DNA of 64,000 nt from Oreohelix idahoensis (taxonomy: Eukaryota; Mollusca; Gastropoda; Stylommatophora; Oreohelicidae). The stretch spans positions 124,001 through 188,000 of the forward strand of contig JAMPIV010010581.1 in the NCBI GenBank assembly GCA_024509875.1. The letters are read 5' to 3'. The notes under the pieces were generated by a model. It was not told the DNA's origin, ran no database searches, and saw only the letters and a list, made by a program, of their open reading frames with translations. Made by a program: the position numbers and the translations under genes. The first letter of the stretch is position 1. Every line of letters starts with the position of its first letter. Positions 53,725 to 64,000 of the stretch are shown in pieces.

Positions 53725-55309
53725 TCTTGTGATAGAACTCCCAAGTTTCCAGTCTTGTATTAAAATGGCGGGTTTACTTGTGAATTCAAAAGTTGCCCAA
53801 TACTCGATCTGGTACTTATAGTTGTGGAATGATAAGTCATATTCTCTTTCCTCTGGCTTGTAGGAGGTGTTGAGTTGACGCTGCGATGCAGTCTGTCTGT
53901 TCTGCGTTGTGACTCCGAGTTTTTTAGATTATATCTCACAATTCTTAGTTTCAAATCCCAGCTATGTTTCCGCCGAAAGTTCCAATCAAATCATTGTAGA
54001 TTCTGGCAAACCAATCCAATCTATCTAACACTGTTTGGGTGGGGAAATTTTATCATTACTCATCCCACGCATATTTGAAAATATTAAATTTAATATACAC
54101 GCGTGCCTCTTACACAGTGATGTCATATCGTTACATAAGACTTCCGCCACACCTCTGTTTATCAGAATAATCTGCGTGCCTACGCCAGACAGATGTCTGG
54201 ACAGCCCGTATGGTCTTCTTTCATCTGATCACAAACGGCTTGTGTCAACACGATCAGCCGCTTCCCAATGGGGTCAAATGTTTGACGGCCACGTTTCCAC
54301 ATGTGTTCAGACATATCAGGCAATAAAATATTATCGCTGGCCGGGTCACCAAACCTGGCGAATTGTAACAACAGTCTGAGAATGGCGCGTGAAACAATAA
54401 GATACGCATTACTCCCATAGAAAATACTGCCATAGGGGAGTGGCGTGTTAGAGAATTCACCATGCTATGTCCAACATAGAGCAAAATAGTGAAAATAACG
54501 AATGAAAAGGCATGATTTATGCCAAATAAAAGCGATGAATGAGAAAAATGAAGAAAAAGAAAGGATACAGCCGGAGGGCTGAAGGGGTGAGAGATCACAC
54601 AAAAGGACATGTTCAGACGTTTTATCACAGATGAAAAGCGACGATTGTGCTTCCACGTGAAATTTGTGAAACGCAAACGTTAAAAGGAATGCTACCTGTT
54701 TGTGGGCCAGTTGCTTTGTAGAAAAATTGACATTAACTCATGTGCCACTATACTAGAAACAGCATTAGTCTTCGTAAAAATCCTGATTCCTTGTAGCGTA
54801 CCAGTAAGTTCATAACCAGGGCCGATGTAAAGATTTAGACACAAATAAGATAGAAAAGATCAATAATGAATCTAATGACTTCCATGACCGACAGAAATAG
54901 CAGAGATGTACGTTTTCAGAATGATCAAGTTTTGGAAAAATGAAGTGTTTGAAATTACAAGTGTCTGACAGGCTGTTACGCCATGTTAGATAGTTTTCAA
55001 CTTAACATGTAAATACGTTCGGAGTTGTTCAAAATGAAGAATGAAAAACAAGCAGACAACATTCAGCAGTTAAGAGCTCACACATCTGTCGTGTTGATCA
55101 TTGTTCGTTGGTCAAGAGTTAGTTGAAATGACAGAATGTACACACTTCAGTGGTCACGAAAACCTGGGACACTATTTTAACGATCACGTGTGACACGGAC
55201 AGCGCATTGTCACAATATATGACGTTCCCAAAAACAATTTTATTTTACATATAATACCATGTCATGAATCATCTTTACAACTACCACTCTAAGCTGTAAA
55301 AATAACAAC

Positions 55310-55454
55310 CTGTATGCAGCCAGCCATCAGGTTCAATCATCTCTTCTGTGGCTTTCTGGTTCTTGTAGTATCCTTTCATAACTTGAGGGCCCTTCACACA
55401 GTATTCACCTTCTTCACCAGGCCCCAGTGTTCTGTTTGTCTCTAAATCCACAAT
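55310..55454 (-). CDS. Acyl-CoA synthetase exon b, copy 2
   Basis: Same 145 bases, splice sites and translation ([20 protein letters not shown] to GWLHT) as 15431-15575. If the assembly is right, the gene has exons a and b twice. Transcription would meet this copy first, then copy 1. Including both pairs would duplicate part of the adenylation domain, so either one pair is skipped or this is an uncollapsed haplotype. Confidence 0.85.
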
Positions 55455-56101
55455 CTGTACAGATGTAAAACATGGACACTCTGTTCTTTGGTACGTCTTA
55501 ATTCAAATTACTAAAAAATTAGTTTTATAATGAATGTATTTTACATCTATATTCATGAATAAATTACTGTTGAAAACAGGTTAGGTACAGTGGTTTTTGT
55601 TCAATAATTTACTCTTGCACTCCTTTCGGAGGACTGATACACCACTGATGCTGGTCCCCTTCTGGAAGCCTGCACCAAGCATTCACATGCTTTTGTAGTA
55701 GTGGTTTCTGTGCTAATTTGTTTTACATGATAAGGTTCCCAGTCCCATGCCAACACCTTGTATTAGTTAACTTGTACAGTACGCCTAGGATGCAGCAGTT
55801 CCGTTCTTTCTTTGTTTCTCCAGAGCTCCCTGGGAATTACACCTGGCTTAACATCTATATACTTGTATACACTTGTCGGTTGTTTTTTTTTTTTGTTTTT
55901 TTTTTAGAGACAACGCAAACTGAACTCGTCACCCCACCTCATAAAAAAGATAGTGCTAGTATAGTAAGTCTCTAACACTTCACGCTTCTAAGGCAGTTTC
56001 TGCTATGGGACAAACTTTACATGAACAATTTGCCGATAAAAACAGGTTAAAAATACAGAGGTTTATGTTTAATATTGCTTCTACAATATTATCTTACTTA
56101 C

Positions 56102-58194
56102 TTACTTAGTCGTTCCCCTTCTACCGTGAGGTGTAGAGGTTTGGAAGAGAGAGCGCCAGACTATACTATCGGCTGTCTTCCTCCTGGCCTGGTTCCATTC
56201 TAGTCCTCGGTCCTTCAAAGATTGTCTAATGTTGTCCTCCCAGCGGACTCTGGGTCGTCCTCGGGGTCTGGATCCTTGGCTCTTTGTTTCCCATGCTTGT
56301 CGTGGTATCCGATCTTCTCCCATTTTGCAGACATGGCCAAACCATCTTAATTGGGACTGTTCTACTTGGGTCTGCAGGGGGTAGGATTTAAGGCCTTGAC
56401 GTATCGTCTGGTTGCGTACCATGTCTCTTCTTGTTACTTCAACCACCTTCCTCAGATACCTCATTTCTGAGGTTTGGATCTGGCTTTTATGGGTTGTAGT
56501 CATTGCCCATGACTCGCATCCATATGTCAAGACTGGGACATAGGTGGAGTGGTATACAGCCATCTTCGTTTTCTTACCAACCTTTCTCTTGCTGAGGAAT
56601 CCTCGATTTATGGCCTGAAAAAGTCTCCCAGCTGCTGCTTTTCGAGTGGCCAACTCTTCTTTGATGCCTCCCTTTCGGTCTATGATAGCTCCGAGGTATT
56701 TAAATTGGTCGACCTGCTCCAGGACCTGTTCTTCCAGATTAATCTGATGTCTTCTTTCTTCTCGTGATATCACCATGGATTTTGTTTTAGAGCTGCTTAT
56801 GACCATCCCTCTCTTCTCCAGCTCTTCCTTCCAGACTTGCAGGTTGGATTGGAGATGTGCCTCTGATTTAGCAATCAGGGCAACATCATCAGCAAATGCC
56901 AGCTCCGAAATATAGACCTGTCTCATCTTCCAGTACCCCACTGAATACTTTCTTGTTCTCTCCTTACATGCCTTGATGACATCGTCCATAAGGAGTATGA
57001 AGAGGTAAGGTGATAGGATATCACCTTGTCTTACACCAGTGGTGGTCCTGAACTCTTCTGACTTATGGTTTGCTGTCCTCACATAATTTCTGCAAGACTT
57101 GTAGAAGCTCTGTATAGCATGAATCAGAGGTGCTGGAATATTCTTCCTTGCCAAACAGTCCCAAAGTTTGTTCCAGGGGACCCTGTCAAACGCCTTTTCC
57201 AGATCTATGAAACAAAGATGCATCTCACTCTTATACTCAAGGGCCTTTTCACTCAGCTGTCTGAGTGTGAAGATTAGGTCTTGAGTACTTCGGATTGCTC
57301 GGAATCCGCACTGGACCTCATCCAATTGTGGCTCAGCTAGGCGTCGGAGTCTCTGCTCTAGGATTCTAGAGTAGATTTTACCAGGGACACTGAGAAGGGA
57401 TATGCCTTTATGGTTTCCACACTGTCGATTGTCATCCTTTTTGAAAATTGGTGTTATGATGGCAATCTCCCAATCCTTTGGTATGGTCTTGTTGTACCAC
57501 GCTGCCTGTAAAACCCTTAAGAGTAATAGGTCGCCTGATGCTCCCATGAACTTAACCATTTCTGGTGTTATACCATCATGCCCTGCTGCTTTGCCCATCT
57601 TGATTTTATCCAGTGCTGCCTTCAGTTCTTCCATCTTTATGTCATCTTCACCCTCATTGGTTTTCTTTTCTGTGCTAATGTTTCTCATTTCTGATGCTTC
57701 ACCATGCTCACCATTCTGGAGTTCTGAGAAATATTCTTTCCATCTTTCCATTACTTCCTTCGGGGCAGTAAGCAATTTGCCTTGCTTGTCCTTTATAAAT
57801 TTGAGAGGGCATTGTTTTTCCTTCCTCATGTTCTTTAGGGTCTTATAGAACAATTTCTGGTTTTCTTGTGCATCTTTTTCTAGCTTTTCTCCAAATTCTT
57901 CCCAGGACTTTGTTTTGCTGCTAGCACTTTGTTCTTTGCTTCTGTTCTGAGTGTCACATATTCTCTATATTTTTCCATTTGTCCTGTTGTGTTTTTAGCT
58001 CCTAAGTATTGTTTCCATGCCATTTTCTTCTCTCTTTTTTTCTCTTTGACTTCCTCTGTCCACCAAGGTGTCCTCTTTCTCTTGTTCCCAAGTCGGACTT
58101 CACCGCATGCTTCTGCAGCAGCTGTCTTTATGATATCCTTGAATTTAATCCAGAGGGTTTCCAAGTCATCAGGTCGTTCTTCTGTGTTGCTCAC
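56102..58194 (-). pseudogene. LINE reverse transcriptase, copy 2, extra frameshift
   Basis: Same protein as 16220-18313, with RT boxes FIDLEKAFD, GVRQGDILSPYLF and AFADDVAL intact in the 56102-57853 frame. One base is missing in a T run near 57911 (copy 1 has an extra T), which splits the frame: 57880-58194 carries the N-terminal 90-odd residues and ends SPGKNLEKS. A few amino-acid differences from copy 1 occur (for example ETKSQGS against QIKSQGS). Confidence 0.9.
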
Positions 58195-59009
58195 CGCTGC
58201 AGCAATAAGCCCTGATATCTGGTCTTAATTTCTGGCTCTCTCAGCTTGTAGGTCCTAATGCTCATTTCTCCTGCTCGTTTACTTGGTTCCTTGCGTGATG
58301 TTGGGCAGTTCCTAGGCTGAGCAACTCTTTCAGTTGTTCTTTTGATTGTTAGCAGGTAGTGATCACTTCCAATCTCTGGCCCCCTCCAGACTCTAGCATC
58401 TCGGACATATTTGAATGAGCTTCTCCAAACAATGGCATAGTCGATCACTGACTTCTCATTCTTGGTTGGTTCACATCTAGTGTATGCATGTATGCGCTTA
58501 TGGGGGAACTTTGTGTTTGTAATGATCAGATTCTGCCCACTGCAGAATCTAAGGAGTCGCTTTCCATTGTCATTGAGAGTATCTTCTCCATATCTTCCGA
58601 TAACTCCACCCCATCTAGCATGGTCATTTCCAACTCTGGCATTAAAATCTCCGAGCATGATAACTTCATCTAGGCAGTCATCCACTGTCCTTTGAAGCAG
58701 CTCGAAGAATTCCTCCTTGACCTCTGCTCTCTCATCCTCATTTGGCCCATACACTATGACCAGGTTGACTATGGTTTCTCCTTCTTTTAGTTTAACAACC
58801 ATAATGCGCTCCGAGACAAAGTTCCATCCCTTGATACTATCTTTTATATTTTGGGCCACAATGCAACCCACGCCCCCTTTAGGTCTTTCAGATATGGGTA
58901 CACCACTGTAGAGCAGCGTGTTGCCATCGAGATCCATGACTCCTTGTCCTTTTTTCTTTGTTTCCGTTATAGCCAGGATTTCTAGTTTTGCTTTCCTCAT
59001 CTCTTCCAC
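58191..59009 (-). CDS. LINE APE-like endonuclease, copy 2
   Basis: 272 residues, differing from 18310-19128 by a handful of substitutions (for example KKKGQG against KKKEQG, LLYSG against LLFSG). All catalytic motifs remain: TETK, LGDFNARVG and GSDHYLL. It ends at the same frameshift-generated stop as copy 1. Confidence 0.88.
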   Translation of the reverse strand: MEEMRKAKLEILAITETKKKGQGVMDLDGNTLLYSGVPISERPKGGVGCIVAQNIKDSIKGWNFVSERIMVVKLKEGETIVNLVIVYGPNEDERAEVKEEFFELLQRTVDDCLDEVIMLGDFNARVGNDHARWGGVIGRYGEDTLNDNGKRLLRFCSGQNLIITNTKFPHKRIHAYTRCEPTKNEKSVIDYAIVWRSSFKYVRDARVWRGPEIGSDHYLLTIKRTTERVAQPRNCPTSRKEPSKRAGEMSIRTYKLREPEIKTRYQGLLLQR

Positions 59010-59391
59010 CAGCTCCTCTTCCTTCCCATTTATACTTCTTGTGTTCCAAGTTCTATAAGTCGTAGTCCGTTCCAGTTCGTCGCCTTTAGAATCAGTCCAG
59101 TTTTAACTCTTGTATTGCTCGTAATCAAGATTTAAAGCAAACAGGTGATTGGCCTGTTGTGCCTTTGCATGGTGGAGGGGCTGCCTCCTTACGGCCTCCA
59201 TGCAGGCCGCTCTCCTCCTTTTTCATCCCGGCTTGGGACCGGCATAGGCAGAGTTGCTTCTACAATATTATCCTGCATCAAAATTGGCAAAAACTGTGTG
59301 ACATTATATGTGGACAACCCATTCTCTACAACACTGTTAAACACCAAGTCTATCTGAAGATTACTAACCAGACAGTTCCTCAACTACTTAC

Positions 59392-59486
59392 CTTCCCTTT
59401 AGTATTTGCTACTAAGTGACCAACAGAACCAGCAGTGGCCGTAAAGTCAAAATTACATGAGGGAGACAACTCTGTCATTCCATAAC
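59392..59486 (-). CDS. Acyl-CoA synthetase exon a, copy 2
   Basis: Same 95 bases and splice sites as 19511-19605, encoding YGMTELSPSCNFDFTATAGS and VGHLVANTKGK. It is the most 5' synthetase exon recognised in the window. Confidence 0.85.
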
Positions 59487-59810
59487 CTGATTTGAAAAGG
59501 GAGACAATCAGTAACACAATCTCAATAATTAAGCATTTAAGAAATTTAAGCTTGAACACTGATAGTACAAATACAGAAATATGCAACAGGTTATTCTGAT
59601 TGTTTCCACACAAGCTCTACCTTTGCTAACCCAAGACCCATGTCTCTGCCTGAATTAAAACATCTGAGTTTCATAATAATTGTTATATTATGCTATCACG
59701 CAGCATCAATCGTCTCTCAGCGGAAAAGGGACAAAGAAATTAATAAAAACTGGAGGGAGCAGGTTAATAAAACTAACAGGTGACTTAACATTAATAATAT
59801 ATTTAAAATT

Positions 59811-60006
59811 ATCATCATCATCAACACCCTTCAGCTCAGAGAGGAGCACAGGTCTTCATGTCTGTCTCCAGTTCTCTTCTCCATGTGTTCCTTGGTCTCT
59901 CTCTACCTCCCTTTCACTGGGGATTCCAGAACAAGGACTGCCTGGTAATGCTATCCACTGGTTTCCTTAATGTGTGTCCTATCTATCTCCAACGTCTTCT
60001 TCTCAT
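59811..60006 (-). pseudogene. 3' fragment of second RTE-type LINE, copy 2
   Basis: Counterpart of 19930-20125 by segmental duplication, with the same WRR..ETDMKT relic and (GAT)n tail. Confidence 0.72.
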
Positions 60007-63000
60007 CTCTTGTTCGCCTGGTTCTTGTCATCAGTTCCACATTAGTGACCTTGTCATAGCACCTCAATCCTTCTATTATACACAAGCACACATTTATAAA
60101 AATCTTTCAACATATCAGCCATTATACTGTAAGAACTGAAGAGACGTTTTGAAATCAGCTACATTGTATTTCAATGGGTTATCCATGCAGAAAGCAGCAT
60201 TATAATTTGGCAATAACTGATTTTCTTATAACTTTCCACTCCAGAAATCAATCAACACATCAAATTTTAAATAACTGTTATTCCATGGACAGCTAAAAAA
60301 GTGTAATGAAGATGACATGAAAGAAGCATGTACCAAAAGGAAGCTTAATGCTCAATTCAGAAGAAAGCAATGTAATATAATGTAAAGCTGTTATATATTC
60401 TATTGCATCAGGAAAGACTGAAGGTAAAATAGATAGAGAATGATAAAGAGAGAAGATACTGAACACTTTGACATCACGGCATAGAAAAAAGAAATCAGCA
60501 ACAGAACTAATAAATGGTAAAGGAAACAGGATGTTCTGGAGACTCATGATCATAAACGCCACCAGGAAGGGTAATTGAAGAAGAAACAGTAACTGTGTCC
60601 CACCACAGACATGGCTCAGTGTATTTCCCAGGGGGTCTCTGATGATAAAAGAAAGAACATCACAACTGCTCCATCAGGCACATCGTACAAGGTGACCAAT
60701 ATGCGGTTGTGCATGAGGCTGGCTACCTGTCGTGATTCGATAAAATTTCTGTCACTTTTAGCCGAGTGGTCTGTCCTGTCTTGTTCCCTAATTTTTGTCT
60801 ACGCCCTCTTTTCTGTCTTATAGCTCCTAATAACACTATTTCTGGCATTGGTCATGTCAATCTTACGTTGGACAGGCTAATTCCACCCCTTTACACGTGG
60901 ACATCGGCATCTAGCTAAAGGTCCTTGTATTCTGCCATTCTAGTGGATGACGGCTAGTTCCCCGTATTTTTTTATTCACAGAGAATCGTGGACACTGGGG
61001 AAAACTTCTACCCTTTTATTTGTTTCACCCTCGTCTCGTCATGCGAACACCGGTCGCTCGTAGAACCGCCAGCGTTGCGGCAGATTACGTCCGTTTCCTG
61101 TATCTTGAGTCACCCGGGGAATCTCTCCCCTAGGTCTTACGTCTGAATTTGTTTCATCTAGTGCACGTGCAATAGCCACCTGCAGACTTTATCTAGCTGT
61201 TTAAGCAAGAGGTCTTTATCACTCAGTACCATGGTCTCAAGAGGAATTCTGCCACTGAACAAAGTGATACTTCTGCGAAGGGCTAATAACAGTTGTTAGT
61301 GCAGGAATTCATTCTTTATTCGGTAAGCTCATTTACTTATTTAATTTATTGGGGTTTTAACTTAATCTAATAGAATAGAGATTCCGTGTTACTTTAATTC
61401 ATGTTAAATATATATACATTATTTTTTTCCTTAAGGTAAATTTTTTTTCGTGACCGGGATGCTCTGAATTTTATTAAGTGAGCCACTATCCATAACCACT
61501 AAGTGTTAGCTAGTCAGGAAGAGTGAGCCGGTGTAAAGTTAATTTTTACCAAGTTTTTTTCCCACTTGGTTGGGTGTAGAATATTGCTGTAAAGAGTGTT
61601 TTTTGCTATTTGTTACATAGTGAGTATACGTCCAACACTATTTGGGTAACTCATTCAGTGTGGTAAATTAACAGCGTGAGCACTTTTTACTAGAGTGTGT
61701 GAGACCAGGCGTGAGTGTGCAAATATTTTTGCTGTGGGTCGCTGTTAACTGTTAAGCTCTATTTTCGCGTGGGAGGTAAATGTGTGAGATCCTCACACGT
61801 GGGTCTAGTATAGACGCACTTTTGAGTGTATCTAAGTTATTTGTATACATTATTATTTGCGTGCCACCATGCACGATATTTGAACGGGATGGCGCGGCTT
61901 ATTGCGTCGATCCGTTGCCATCCAGCAATGATGCAGGAGGCAGATTTATATATCCACGGTCTTGTATAGACGTGATTTTGGCCCGGAGTCTTATCCCAAG
62001 TCTAGGGAGGGCCAGGCCGTCTTATATTAATAATCATCTGTGAGATGAAATTGCCTTCCTTGTGCACGATGTGCCAAGAGAAGATATTATGAAGATTCAG
62101 CCATAATTCGGCTTATTACTGTATCAAGCCTCAAGTACAGTTTCCTCCAATGCCATTCATTGTAGAGCTTCAATCGACCAGTGGTGTCGCTAGTGCGTCA
62201 ATACAACGCTTGAAGATGTCATTTGATCGTCATTGAAATATATCTAAGCTTACGCTTTTAACATGGTTCATTTCATAAACCCATGCAACCTACAACTTCG
62301 TCGCCGAATAACTTCCGTTAACCTTCGTGCGGCAACGGCCATTGAGGTTGATCAATGACCATATTGATTATTACATATATGCTGTCTAAACCATATTGAT
62401 ACCACTGTACCTGCCTATGATGTCGATGTTCTTGTCTTCAATAAATCGTATTGTCAGTGATGTCAAACAATGGGTCCAGGCTGCTTGACTTACCAGTTGG
62501 TCACTCTTATGACCCAGTCGTTGCTGTTATGTTGGTATTGTCTTCATCATCCTTAACGAATTAACAGCCCACAAACATTCGCTTAATCATAAATACGTCG
62601 GCCACTGACAGTAAGCCCGACAGGCCTGACAACACTATTGTCAGCAGTGCCAGTAACATAAAGTAAAACACAACAGTAACAGTCGCATTGTGCCTTGCGT
62701 GAGCAGACACGCTGGCCAAGCAAACCCGGGGTTGGATTTACCTGTGCGAACTTTTAGGTTAACTAAAGCAACAAGAGCGAGTGAGAGAAGGGTCTGTTTT
62801 GAATTGGTGAGAGAGAGAGGGGGTGAATGAGAGTTGGAAGTTGTATTGTAAGTCCCCATCGAGGCCAGCTCCTTGACGTGGAGATGGGGCTCAAGTACAG
62901 CCATCAGCGGCTGAAAAACCAAGACTGGCCAGGCCCTCCTACACTCGAGCAAGACCACAGTCTGCCCTAGCAAGTCAAGGTGCTGAAGACGGAGGCAACC

Positions 63001-63399
63001 AGCCAAGAGGCGCACCACAGCAATCAGGATGCCACGCACATGCGCTATGGATGTATGTCTATATCTGCAAAACGTTATGGCACTCGCCCTGTGACGGACA
63101 CCCAGACAGGTGCAGTGCCGGGCTCTCTGCCTCGGAAGGGCCCAACCCCTACTACTGGGGGTCCTTCTCAATTGCCCCGTGGAGCCAGGAGGCATGAGAA
63201 TAGAGCTACTGGCCAAGCAAAGAATTGCCCCGAATATGGTATATTGAGGCAAACCCACTGGCCCAGAGAAACAACACTGGAAGCAAAACTATATGGACCT
63301 CTGTATGAACTACAAAAGACAGTGAAGTTTATACAAGAAACAACATTGCAGATATAGACATTATAGTTCAAGCGAACGAAAGAAGAAGAAGTATCTCTT
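60007..63399. other. Unassigned sequence, copy 2 of 20126-23500
   Basis: Nearly identical to copy 1, including the TGTGAGATCCTCACA palindrome (61783-61797). A few substitutions (for example near 62000-62010) distinguish the copies. No gene is recognised. Confidence 0.35.
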
Positions 63400-63667
63400 A
63401 GAGGCCGAAAAGACGCTGGGAGCGTACATCCGCAATACCCATAGAAGCCGAAACAACGATGGGAACGTCACTTTTGTGTTCTGTGAAATGTGTTCCGTAT
63501 TTTAGTAATTTGGTATTTTAACATAACGGAAGTTACTATTTTTTTATTCAGAAGAGCGCTATCTTTGAGTTGTGATTCGGAAACACGCTTGTTCTAGCTA
63601 ATTTCACTGTGAAAAAACGGTAAATCTGTCAGCTTTCGATCGGCGATTATTGTTGTTTATACAGACA

Positions 63668-64000
63668 ATGTCTAGCGAACCAACCACATCATGTTTATCA
63701 AAACGTAAGTCTTTTTTATCTGTAGAAAAAGCTAGGGAACTGTGTATCTTTGACGAATTTAGCGATAATGATGATTTTGAAAGTCAAAATGATGATTTCG
63801 AATTAGAACTTAACGAAGAAGCTAGTTCTAATGAGGAGGGGGCGTGGTCACAGCCAGGCCCTAGTGCTACAAAACGACAAAAAGTTTTGACCAAATCATC
63901 GACAAAAAGGGGGAAAAGCATTAGTACCAAGGAGCAACAAGGGGCAATTAGTAATGAATGGATTTCAGTACCAAACATCAGTATTACAGAGACCCAAAAC
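63668..64000 (+). CDS. piggyBac-type transposase, copy 2, N-terminal part
   Basis: The first 111 codons of a second transposase copy, starting MSSEPTTSCLSKRKSFLSVE and cut by the window end. No difference from 23785-24117 was found by eye. Only the acidic N terminus is in view, so the integrity of the catalytic core cannot be judged. The paired upstream repeats are also present (about 63400-63475). Confidence 0.9.
   Translation, partial: MSSEPTTSCLSKRKSFLSVEKARELCIFDEFSDNDDFESQNDDFELELNEEASSNEEGAWSQPGPSATKRQKVLTKSSTKRGKSISTKEQQGAISNEWISVPNISITETQN

Larger units (their letters stand above)
56094..59253 (-). mobile_element. RTE-like LINE, copy 2 (by segmental duplication)
   Basis: Flanked by the same 19-bp duplication (56075-56093 and 59254-59272) as the element at 16212-19372. 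It was therefore copied with the whole unit and was not an independent insertion. Confidence 0.9.
31978..64000. repeat. Duplicated unit, copy 2 (interrupted, runs off window)
   Basis: 31978-32169 repeats 12664-12857, and 52586-64000 repeats 12858 to about 24150. The 20.4-kb LTR nest (32170-52580 plus one GTAGG) lies between. Copy 2 also has a hAT MITE (52635-52809) absent from copy 1, a ~32-bp deletion just after it, and an extra frameshift in the LINE. Its intron stretches not listed separately match copy 1 and hold nothing further that I recognise. Confidence 0.85.

Overview
This is an AT-rich, repeat-dominated piece of an invertebrate animal genome. It has spliced exons with GT/AG junctions, RTE-like and I/Jockey-like LINEs, piggyBac, hAT MITEs, long solo LTRs and Ty3/gypsy elements. 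A lophotrochozoan, probably a mollusc, is my best guess from the repeat types, but the sequence does not prove it.

The only recognisable host gene is a minus-strand acyl-CoA synthetase of the 4-coumarate-CoA ligase/luciferase type. Four consecutive C-terminal-half exons are seen (19511-19605, 15431-15575, 5027-5109, 1968-2133), with matching phases. Extra copies of the first two exons lie at 59392-59486 and 55310-55454.

Layout. 1-2.8 kb: the 3' end of a long LTR, two decayed LINE pieces, one exon and a 17-bp minisatellite. 2.8-8.2 kb: intron sequence with a palindromic MITE and a decayed LINE that includes RNase H. 8.2-12.7 kb: an old 2.5-kb solo LTR and a 32-bp minisatellite. 12,664-31,977: a 19.3-kb unit holding two exons, a full-length RTE-like LINE, an apparently intact piggyBac gene, a 393-bp tandem array and a second solo LTR. 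From 31,978 to the window end the same unit starts again, nearly identical, either as a tandem duplication or as an uncollapsed second haplotype.

Copy 2 is split by a 20.4-kb nest of LTR elements. Element A (32170-52580, minus strand, 817-bp LTRs, TSD GTAGG) sits at a site that is empty in copy 1. Element B (35754-44791, plus strand, 826-bp LTRs, TSD ATGAT) is inserted inside A, and a 2,748-bp solo LTR (49442-52189, TSD AGACT) is inserted inside the 5' LTR of A.

B is an apparently complete Ty3/gypsy element with one 1,587-aa ORF in the order Gag-protease-integrase-RT-RNase H, that is, integrase before RT as in Gmr1-like elements. A is its relative, near-identical in most of Gag and in RT through the 3' region. 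A lacks the integrase zinc finger and catalytic core. At that place it encodes a different segment ending in an RRM-like RNA-binding domain. Because the LTRs of A are almost identical and it has a perfect TSD, this integrase-less RRM element moved recently, presumably with B-type integrase supplied in trans. This is the strongest candidate in the window for a previously undescribed system.
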